A DNA stretch of 64,000 bases, taken from positions 24,195,501-24,259,500 of the forward strand of contig JAPQWV010000012.1 of assembly GCA_027422505.1 (NCBI GenBank), given 5' to 3'. Below are positions 47,501 through 56,524 of the stretch, one piece after another. Numbering within the stretch: position 1 is the stretch's first letter; each line of letters starts with the position of its first letter. The notes under the pieces are model-generated. The model saw only the letters and a list, made by a program, of their open reading frames with translations, made no database searches and had not been told where the DNA came from. Source of the stretch: Craterostigma plantagineum. Its lineage: Eukaryota; Streptophyta; Magnoliopsida; Lamiales; Linderniaceae. The translations under genes were made by a program, and so were the position numbers.

Positions 47501-49024
47501 TAGGCTGCCGCTGGGTCTATAAGATCAAACACAATTCAGAGGGAAAGATCATGAAGTATAAGGCCCGCTTGGTGGCGAAAGGCTACGATCAAAGAGAAGG
47601 AGTTGATTTCATAGATACATTTGCTCCAGTGGCTAAGCCAAATACCATTAAAATCATCCTCTCTTTAGAAGCTAAGCTCGGGTGGAATCTCATGCAAATG
47701 GATGTAAGTAATGCTTTCTTGAACGGGGATCTAACGGAAGAGGTCTACATGGACCTCCCTCAGGGATTCTACAAGAATTATGACAGAACTGGACCTAAGA
47801 GGATCGTTTGCAGGTTGCACAAGTCCATATATGGACTCAAGCAGTCATCCAGACAATGGAACGAAAAATTCACCAAAGCTGTTCAGACCTTCGGTTTTAG
47901 GCAGACCCAGGCCGATCATACCCTGTTTATCAAGGGTCAGGGAGAAGAGCTGGTGATCCTCTTGGTCTATGTCGATGGTATCATAATAGCAGGGCCCTCG
48001 GCTAAGGCAATCAAGGCAGTAAAAGACTCGCTCAGTTCCAACTTCAGAGTTAAAGATTTAGGTGAGCTCAAATACTTCCTAGGCATTGAGGTTGCAAGAA
48101 GTTCAGCTGGGATTTACATCTCCCAGAAGCAATACACCCTTCAATTACTAGAAGACATAGGGTATTTGGAAGCAAAGCCATTGTCTACACCTCTGAGCCC
48201 ATCTGATAAACTGACAGAGTCTGCGGGAGAATTGCTGGTTGATCCATTTAAGTACAGAAGGCTTGTAGGCAGATTGCTTTACTTAACTTTTCACCAGGCC
48301 TGATATCGTATTTGCTGTCCATAAGCTGAGCCAATACATATCAGCTCCCAGAACAGAACATATGAAGGCAGCCCATCACCTCCTCAGATATCTCAAGGCA
48401 TCACCGGGGCAGGGACTCCTACTAGACTCGAAGCAGAATGTGGTGTTAAAAGGCTTCTCTGATGCAGATTGGGGGGCTTGCACCGATACTAGGAAGTCTG
48501 TCACCGGTTATTGCACATTCTTGGGCGACTCAATCATAACATGGAAGGTCAAGCGACAAGCAACAGTGTCAAGATCACCCACTGAGGCCGAATATCGGGC
48601 TATGGGATCGTTAGTGGCAGAAGTTTTATGGATCACACATTTACTAACAGAACTAGGCGTGTCTTTACAGCAAGTTCCAGTAGTTTATTGCGATAACCAA
48701 TCAGCCTTAAAGCTTGCCTCCAACCCTAAGTTCCATGAACGGTCCAAGCATATTGAAATTGATTGCCATTTCATCCGGCATCACCTCGCTAATGGCTCTA
48801 TCAAGCTGCTTCCTATCAGGTCAGAAAATCAGCTTGCAGATGTGTTTACTAAGCCTCTTTCTGGGCCAATTCTGAAGCAGTTCCTAGTCAAGATGTCTGT
48901 TATGGATCTATACCATCCATCTTGTGGGGGGGGGGGGGGGGTATCGAAGCATAATGAAAAAGTTACATGCTCTCAGCTTAGATCAACACATGTAGATGAA
49001 GAACAGAATGCTCTGTATGGCTGA
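44522..49024 (+). pseudogene. Copia gag-pol, two frameshifts and a changed RT active site
   Basis: Gag runs from ATG 44522 (ending in a CTYCNKKGHT zinc knuckle) until a frame break near 45380, where one base seems to be missing. Pol continues in the 45349-48303 frame: protease WLLDSGATMHVCG, pre-integrase LWHNRLGHPSS, and integrase with D, D and E in HCDVWGP, RTDNAREF and NSVVERKHQ. RT follows (GCRWVYKIKHNSEGK, MDVSNAFLNGDL). The RT catalytic box is YVDG where Copia RT has YVDD. A second break occurs at TTTT 48288-48291 before TRPDI-like sequence. RNase H follows at 48362-49024 (FSDADWGACTDTRKSVTGYC, YCDNQSA), and its frame runs through the G tract into the 3' LTR. Whether the frame breaks are real or assembly errors is open; the Asp-to-Gly change is a substitution. 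Confidence 0.88.
48925..48941 (+). other. Polypurine tract, pure G run
   Basis: About 17 consecutive G residues directly before the 3' LTR. Length may be unreliable in a homopolymer. Confidence 0.7.
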
Positions 49025-49376
49025 AGATTATTCTGTATGACTGAAGTTCTAAGCCTCGACTCTTCACAGTTGAAATCGCATTTTCAACTTATAAAAGCGG
49101 CTTGCACTATGACTAATGAAGACGTCAGTTGCAACGACGATTATCACTTATACGGCAAAAAGGGTGCGTGGACGTTTAATTATTTTTGGCGCGCATTTCA
49201 TCCCTTTGTATATTTACAGTCTTTCTTCTTCGATGATCATTATCAGATCATCACTCTGCATCTGTAAATTCCACTGTGATCAATAAGAACCACAATCTTC
49301 CCCGTGGATGTAGGATTCCGAATCTTGGATCCGAACCACGTTACTTCTTGTGTTCCAACAAAATTCTTTTTTGATA
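48942..49376 (+). repeat. 3' LTR of the Copia element
   Basis: 435 bp, otherwise nearly identical to 44017-44424; followed by TAAAG. Confidence 0.9.
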
Positions 49377-49381
49377 TAAAG

Positions 49382-49800
49382 TGATTTATTTTTCATTAAA
49401 ATATTTACAGAAAATCTAATTCTTGCGATTAATAATAAAGCGTTATATTATTTTTTTCATAACGGAACAAGCAAAAAATTTGGTGACGTCGACAATACAC
49501 AATTTAATTCCGAAGTAATTAGTTCACTGATCATTCCTGTCTGTGATGTCGAGGGAGACGCTTAATAATAATATAGCCAAATACTGAGTGACCTATATAC
49601 AATATTCTATAAATAATCACAAAAATGTCAACGTCCTACAATCTATATCATTTCTGCTGTAGAAAATCATTCTATCTCAATCTATAAAATTGTCATGTTG
49701 CAAACATTATTCCGAAATCATTATATTTTCAAATAGCAAATATCTGTTTTAGATTCTTATGTCGATCAATTATAATCAATCATGCTAAACTTCGTTATAT
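49382..49800. other. AT-rich spacer between two LTR elements
   Basis: No gene or repeat recognised. It is host flank shared by the Copia and Athila-like insertions. Confidence 0.6.
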
Positions 49801-49805
49801 AGTGA

Positions 49806-51674
49806 TGATAAACGTATTTTCTTACGTTTATATATGTTACATTTAAGTCGTTTGCATGATAAGTGAAGCCGTTTGGATTATTTTTTTTGCTATAACATGG
49901 TTTCACAACAAAATCAAACGTTTTACGGCACTTTTGCGACAGTTTCGTATTTCTCAATGATCACGGGGTAAACTATGTCCGATGGACCTGAAATTTTAAC
50001 CATAGATAGAGGACTCGTTAATCTTGAATCTGACCCAACGGATTTTCAATCCGAGGTCTAGAATGGGAGATATGAATTTTTGAATGTGCTGCTGTTTTGC
50101 AGAAAATTAGTCACGGCCGTGAAGCCCTTGCACGAGGCCGTGAACAGCACCAGAGAGCCATTTTCTAGCCCGATTGTGTCACGGCCGTGAGTGTTGGTAA
50201 ATCAGGCCATGAAGGACCATTCATGGCCGTGAATGGGGGTGCAGGAGGCCGTGAATGCGGGCAGAAAGTCGATTTTTTGAGCCCGAACTCTTCACGGCCG
50301 TGAACATGAGACTCCAAGCCGTGAACACGGGCAGAGACGTGTTTTTCTTCAGGTTATATGTTGTCACGGCCGTGAAGATGCATAAAGAAGGCCGTGAATG
50401 TCGGTGACGAGTTAAAAGTCAAGAGAACGACTTCAAAATACTTTATTTTCTTGAGAACGAAATTAAGACCAACTTAGAAGAAACAAATCACACTTATTCT
50501 GCATAGGACAAGAGCATTTAACGAGGAGGTTGCTCAAGAGAGATTTTGGCTGCGCAAATCTTTGAAGATGAGATTTTCTCATATTTTGCACTGCTCAAGG
50601 AAGATACTAAGGAAAGAAATGAGATGTGTATATAAGGAGCTAATGCAGGAAGAAGAAGAGAGGAGGAACGTGAGGTAAAAGGTACACAATTAAGCTCATA
50701 TATGTACAAACACGTTGCCTCATTAAAACCCAAGAACACCTCCCATACACATATTTAGTTCGCTCACCACGTGCTCGATAAAACTACTCAGTGAAGGACG
50801 GGATTAACTTCGAAGCCGAATTCAGGGAAGCATTTATGATATCTTCGGTGTTAATTACGTGTTTTGTTGTGATCATTATGAGTAGCTAAATATTGTGTAT
50901 TTGAGATGAGATGAACCCTAGTGCGATCGATCGTATGTTTACGTGTATTTGATGTTTTGCTATTGTTATGACTCGTTTAAGAAGCATATGATTTTGATTA
51001 TGTCTATGTGATTGAAATTTTCTAGTTAGCTCGATCATGTCTATGTGATTTAGTTAATATAGTTGGGAAATCGTACGCTACGCTCGAGAGAGGGGCGAAC
51101 GATTAGACCACTCGTAAACGAGCGGAATAAACTCATCGCTAGAGATAGGTTGAACTACCCCGCCGGATTAGAGTCAAATCTAATAGCGGGATTCACCGTG
51201 ATTTTAATGCGATCATCGATTAAGTAGTTAGGGAAGCTTGCCCGGCTACTTAATGCGTTGATTAGTTGTTTGCGAGTCTCGTATGATAAGGCGCAGTTTC
51301 GTCAGTCGTATGAATTCGTACGCATGTTGTAGGAATCTCCACGGTCTAATAATAGCGTTGCTTACGTGTACTAGGTATATGTTTTGGTCGAGCTAGGGGG
51401 ATTCGAAATCTCAAATACGTCTGTTTCCATAAGGGTTTTCCTCTCCATACCATTTTACTCAGTTGTATTTTCAATTATTGTTATTTACCGTCTCAACAAC
51501 CCAAAAATATTTACTAGGATATTTAAACGACGGTTTTCTGAAGTATATAGTTCCTTTGGGTTCGATACTCGAATACTTGCCATTTCTATGCTATTTTCGA
51601 TAGGTACACTTGCCTGTTGAGCGTAGGATAGTTGTCGATATTCGTTTTATTTTATTACTCGATCCGCTCGATCA
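49806..51674 (+). repeat. 5' LTR of the Athila-like element
   Basis: 1869 bp; the same length as the 3' copy. It includes the CACGGCCGTGA array at about 50109-50400 and a GATCCGCTCGATCA end. Confidence 0.92.
50109..50405 (+). repeat. Array of TCACGGCCGTGA palindromes in the LTR
   Basis: The perfect 12-bp palindrome TCACGGCCGTGA occurs at about 50110, 50178, 50292 and 50364, with a TCATGGCCGTGAA variant near 50221. Half-sites GGCCGTGAA or GCCGTGAA sit 20-30 bp after each. Spacing between units is about 43-72 bp. The same array is in the 3' LTR (54788-55084). Confidence 0.85.
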
Positions 51675-51680
51675 AGTTTT

Positions 51681-51698
51681 TGGCGCCGTTGCCGGGGA
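51681..51698 (+). other. Primer-binding site, tRNA-Asp type
   Basis: TGGCGCCGTTGCCGGGGA, six bases inside the 5' LTR boundary. It is the classic site of Athila-lineage elements. Confidence 0.85.
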
Positions 51699-51864
51699 AC
51701 TATTGATATTTGGGAAACTTTAGTTTATTATTCTAGCTATATTATTATTATTATTATTGTTGTTGTTATTATTATTGTGTGTGATTATTATTATTTTTAG
51801 TATTATTTACGAGTATTTTTTTTCTTTTATTCTAGGTAAATCGGAGGCAAAGTAATTGCCAGAA

Positions 51865-52944
51865 ATGTATGACGTCACCGACACAACCGCGTTCAATGCT
51901 AAGTTCGACGTCCTACAACAACAAATTACAGCAAACGGCCTTCAAATGCAGACCTTAATGAATGCAGCCTTACTGCATCTTACAATGCAGTCAGCCGTTA
52001 ACACTGTACAGTTGCAGCATGCCCCGATGATCCCCACAGCTTTCATGCCTCCTCGTCCATACTCTACATATATCCCTCTATGCACTATTTGCGGGGGAAG
52101 CCATGACGCAACTCTATGTCCGTCCACTATTTCGATGGAGCAGGTGGATTATGTAGGATACTACCAAGGTCCGAGAAAGTTTGTCCCCCAAGTTCATCCA
52201 AAGATGGCCTTTGAAAATTTTCAACGAGCACATTGGTTCCAAGGCAAAAATTATGAGAATGCTCCCGAGTGCCGGATGGATAAGCTTGCAGACAAGGTTG
52301 CCAAGTTGATGGATAAGCTCGATTATCGCTTGGATACTCAAGAAGCCCGACTACAAAATACCGAGTCCTCATTGAGAGCATTAGAGAAACAAGTCGGACA
52401 GATCGCTAAGACTCTTCAACAACGCCCTCCCAGATCATTAGCAAGCAACATGGAGAAAAATCAGAAGGAGAACTGCCGTACCGTTTTAAGCGAGGAGGAG
52501 ATCAATCAACCATTCGTGAGGCCATACCAACAAAAAATTCCCTTTCCTACAGCTTTAACACGGGGAATACCAAAAGATCCATTCGGAGAATACATGGCCA
52601 AGATAAGCGCCATGAAGAAAGCTGCAAAGAGGAATGCCACCAAGGACCTAAAAGAGATTCAAGAAGAAGAACAAGTGAAGGAAGCGGCGGTGAAGGTCAA
52701 AATGGAAAACGTTCGTGTAGAGGATGAAGAACTGAGCGAGCAGAAAGAAATTGCGACTAAGCTTTCTGTCAAGGCATGTGAACCGGAGATTCCATACCCA
52801 ACTAGACGAAAGATGGATATGATTGGCGGCAAGTTCTGTACGTTGCAAGTCACTAAGAAGAATGACATGGCTATTAAGGGAAGTAAGGAGCATGATAAAG
52901 AGAGGCGCTCATTCGAGGGACCGCCATGTTTGGAGCTTAAGTAA
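51865..52944 (+). CDS. Partial Athila-type gag (C-terminal half)
   Basis: Open frame of about 359 aa from ATG 51865; a TTG-starting frame extends three codons further up. The short zinc-knuckle-like CTICGGSHDATLC near residue 73 resembles the CCHC-like site of Athila gag. It is followed by SLRALEKQVGQIAKTLQQRP, which aligns in style with the conserved coiled-coil after the knuckle, then a Lys/Glu-rich tail. The N-terminal capsid part expected before the knuckle is mostly missing, so the element keeps a shortened nucleic-acid-binding protein. The frame is uninterrupted, which suggests recent activity or selection. Function in mobilisation is inferred. Confidence 0.75.
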   Translation: MYDVTDTTAFNAKFDVLQQQITANGLQMQTLMNAALLHLTMQSAVNTVQLQHAPMIPTAFMPPRPYSTYIPLCTICGGSHDATLCPSTISMEQVDYVGYYQGPRKFVPQVHPKMAFENFQRAHWFQGKNYENAPECRMDKLADKVAKLMDKLDYRLDTQEARLQNTESSLRALEKQVGQIAKTLQQRPPRSLASNMEKNQKENCRTVLSEEEINQPFVRPYQQKIPFPTALTRGIPKDPFGEYMAKISAMKKAAKRNATKDLKEIQEEEQVKEAAVKVKMENVRVEDEELSEQKEIATKLSVKACEPEIPYPTRRKMDMIGGKFCTLQVTKKNDMAIKGSKEHDKERRSFEGPPCLELK

Positions 52945-54484
52945 CCCGGTGGTCATATCATCAATGAACGATGTCTAGCTAAAGACATTAAAGAAAGCGC
53001 TACTTGGGAGGCACCCCAAGTCTATCTTATGCTTTTCCTTTATTTTCCTATACGCATTTTTTTTTAGTTTTTATGTTTCTGTATTTCGATGATCGCAGGG
53101 AATTCTAAATCTCAAGTGTGGGAGGAGCCATACAAAGCATGCACGTCGAACTATTCAGGGAAGTTCGCTTATCTATTTATTTCCGCTTCCATGTGTTACA
53201 TGATTGTTACGTTGAGGACAACGTAAATCTTAAGTGTGGGGAGGGGGCTGTGAAATTTAGGCGAACATGTTATATGCGTGCATGTCGTAATTTTTGGTAG
53301 AAATTTTTTCGAAAATTTGGCATTAATTTTTTTTCGAAAATCATGTTTCGTATCATGAAGGAACGACTTTATGTTTGGAATTTTGTGAGTAATTAGGATA
53401 CATATGCGTAGTCGACTTCTTTCTTACATAGATGAACTTGGCGATACCTGATAGATTCGTACACATAACCCGATTTTTGTGAGATTTTTGAGCCTACGAG
53501 CTTTTTGCTCACTTCTTTAGGTTGTGTGAATCATGCTTAATTTATTTCTATTCAGAACTTGCTTGTGTATTACGTTTTGAAACTACTTAAAGTGTGATTG
53601 TGTGAAAATGAGGAAGGCATTAGGAATTCAGTCCATAGCCAAAGTATCCAACCACGACTGGCCCCGTAGTTAGCCACTTTGTGCCTGAATTATAAACCAC
53701 TGACCTGAGAAGCTTTCAGATATCATATTACCCGATTAATAGAGAAAATGGAGGTTGAGTGCCAATGTCGACAAGTGTAGCTCGGCCGTTGTTCTAAAAA
53801 AAAAATCTCCTTTAAATAATCTATCGTTAAGAACTCCTCCATCGATAATCTTTCACCCGCAAAGGGACTGAGAGAAGAGGAGCTTAATGACACGAGAAGA
53901 GGAGCTTAGATACGTGGAAAAGATGTTAAGAACCCTTCCTTTGATAATCTCTCGTGCTAAAAAAAATGAGAGAAGAGGGGCTTAGCCAAGGTTTAAAAAA
54001 AAAAATCCAAGTCGGCAAGAGCTATTCACGATGCATCCGGTGCGCTATCGAACAATGGCACGACACCGACATGACCACTTTGATATTGTCGATTGAAGTT
54101 TATTCTCCAATATAGTCAGTTGAACCCTACTATAACCCGGTAAAGACCTTCCGATTCACGCTTGATCATTAAAAGTAGTAGATTTACGAATCACTTGCAA
54201 GCTATGGTAGGGATTAGATTAGTGCATGACCCGAGAGATATCACCGACATCTTAACCCATACACTTAGTGATTTGAGTGAATCTTTGTGAGGTGCGGATC
54301 TTGATAGGTATTTCTAAGGAAGTCGTGTGGTTAGTTGTTGATTTCGAATATGCTTTCCGGCTTTACTTGCATTATCTCCTACGTGATTTCATTCTTAATT
54401 GATACGTTGCATGATTTTATACTTTTATATGCCATTTGCATTTATTTGCTTGAGGACAAGCAAACGCTTAAGTGTGGGGATATT
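52945..54484 (+). other. 3' non-coding part of the Athila-like element
   Basis: No pol domain is present. It holds three CTTAAGTGTGGGGA-like purine tracts (53112, 53230, 54468), the last serving as polypurine tract next to the 3' LTR, and a repeated GAGAAGAGG(A/G)GCTTA segment around 53870-53995. Confidence 0.7.
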
Positions 54485-56353
54485 TGATAAACGTATTTTC
54501 TTACGTTTATATATGTTACATTTAAGTCGTTTGCATGATAAGTGAAGCCGTTTGGATTATTTTTTGTGCTATAACATGGTTTCACAACAAAATCAAACGT
54601 TTTACGGCAGTTTTGCGACAGTTTCGTATTTCTCAATGATCACGGGGTAAACGATGTCCGATGGACCTGAAACTTTAACCATAGATAGAGGACTCGTTAA
54701 TCTTGAATCTGACCCAACGGATTTTCAATCCGAGGTCTAGAATGGGAGATATGAATTTTTGAATGTGCTGCTGTTTTGCAGAAAATTAGTCACGGCCGTG
54801 AAGCCCTTGCACGAGGCCGTGAACAGCACCAGAGAGCCATTTTCTAGCCCGATTGTGTCACGGCCGTGAGTGTTGGTAAATCAGGCCATGAAGGACCATT
54901 CATGGCCGTGAATGGGGGTGCAGGAGGCCGTGAATGCGGGCAGAAAGTCGATTTTTGAGCCCGAACTCTTCACGGCCGTGAACATGAGACTCCAAGCCGT
55001 GAACACGGGCAGAGACGTGTTTTTCTTCAGGTTATATGTTGTCACGGCCGTGAAGATGCATAAAGAAGGCCGTGAATGTCGGTGACGAGTTAAAAGTCAA
55101 GAGAACGACTTCAAAATACTTTATTTTCTTGAGAACGAAATTAAGACCAACTTAGAAGAAACAAATCACACTTATTCTGCATAGGACAAGAGCATTTAAC
55201 GAGGAGGTTGCTCAAGAGAGATTTTGGCTGCGCAAATCTTTGAAGATGAGATTTTCTCATATTTTGCACTGCTCAAGGAAGATACGAAGGAAAGAAATGA
55301 GATGTGTATATAAGGAGCTAATGCAGGAAGAAGAAGAGAGGAGGAACGTGAGGTAAAAAGGTACACAATTAAGCTCATATATGTACAAACACGTTGCCTC
55401 ATTAAAACCCAAGAACACCTCCCATACACATATTTAGTTCGCTCACCACGTGCTCGATAAAACTACTCAGTGAAGGACGGGATTAACTTCGAAGCCGAAT
55501 TCAGGGAAGCATTTATGATATCTTCGGTGTTAATTACGTGTTTTGTTGTGATCATTATGAGTAGCTAAATATTGTGTATTTGAGATGAGATGAACCCTAG
55601 TGCGATCGATCGTATGTTTACGTGTATTTGATGTTTTGCTATTGTTATGACTCGTTTAAGAAGCATATGATTTTGATTATGTCTATGTGATTGAAATTTT
55701 CTAGTTAGCTCGATCATGTCTATGTGATTTAGTTAATATAGTTGGGAAATCGTACGCTACGCTCGAGAGAGGGGCGAACGATTAGACCACTCGTAAACGA
55801 GCGGAATAAACTCATCGCTAGAGATAGGTTGAACTACCCCGCCGGATTAGAGTCAAATCTAATAGCGGGATTCACCGTGATTTTAATGCGATCATCGATT
55901 AAGTAGTTAGGGAAGCTTGCCCGGCTACTTAATGCGTTGATTAGTTGTTTGCGAGTCTCGTATGATAAGGCGCAGTTTCGTCAGTCGTATGAATTCGTAC
56001 GCATGTTGTAGGAATCTCCACGGTCTAATAATAGCGTTGCTTACGTGTACTAGGTATATGTTTTGGTCGAGCTAGGGGGATTCGAAATCTCAAATACGTC
56101 TGTTTCCATAAGGGTTTTCCTCTCCATACCATTTTACTCAGTTGTATTTTCAATTATTGTTATTTACCGTCTCAACAACCCAAAAATATTTACTAGGATA
56201 TTTAAACGACGGTTTTCTGAAGTATATAGTTCCTTTGGGTTCGATACTCGAATACTTGCCATTTCTATGCTATTTTCGATAGGTACACTTGCCTGTTGAG
56301 CGTAGGATAGTTGTCGATATTCGTTTTATTTTATTACTCGATCCGCTCGATCA
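54485..56353 (+). repeat. 3' LTR of the Athila-like element
   Basis: 1869 bp, differing from the 5' LTR by roughly five substitutions and a few compensating one-base indels by eye. Confidence 0.92.
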
Positions 56354-56524
56354 AGTGATTATTATATTCTCAACAAATTCATTTGCTTGCTTCGTTTGAA
56401 TTTTCGTTTGTACGTGTTACAGGGCCTCGACGATTTTATAATGGCGATATGATTCGAATCTGATGAATTTGTGAAAATCCTTACATTATTACTAAAACAC
56501 ACTCATTTTCAGTTAAAAAAAAAC

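Larger units (their letters stand above)
44017..49376 (+). mobile_element. Near-complete Ty1/Copia retrotransposon, recently inserted but broken
   Basis: LTRs 44017-44424 (408 bp) and 48942-49376 (435 bp) with exact target duplication TAAAG (44012-44016, 49377-49381). The LTR ends read TATCGAAGC...TTGATA instead of TG...CA. The initiator-tRNA-Met primer site TGGTATCAGAGA follows directly at 44425, and a run of about 17 G precedes the 3' LTR. Gag, protease, integrase, RT and RNase H are present in Copia order. The LTRs differ by about two substitutions, a one-base indel and a 27-bp-class gap. Confidence 0.92.
49806..56353 (+). mobile_element. Athila-like Ty3/Gypsy element lacking pol, young insertion
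   Basis: Two LTRs of 1869 bp each (49806-51674, 54485-56353), TGATAAACG...GATCA, with exact target duplication AGTGA (49801-49805, 56354-56358). The primer site TGGCGCCGTTGCCGGGGA at 51681 is the tRNA-Asp type used by Athila elements. The 2.8-kb interior holds only a partial gag. Protease, RT, RNase H and integrase are absent. GGGAGGCACCCCAAG after gag and the repeated AAGTGTGGGGA tracts (53114, 53230, 54470) are also Athila-like from memory. The LTRs differ at only a few positions. Confidence 0.92.

Noticed and set aside
51384..51620. 78-aa frame identical in both Athila-like LTRs
   Set aside because: Identity only reflects LTR identity; no motif and no expected LTR-encoded protein.
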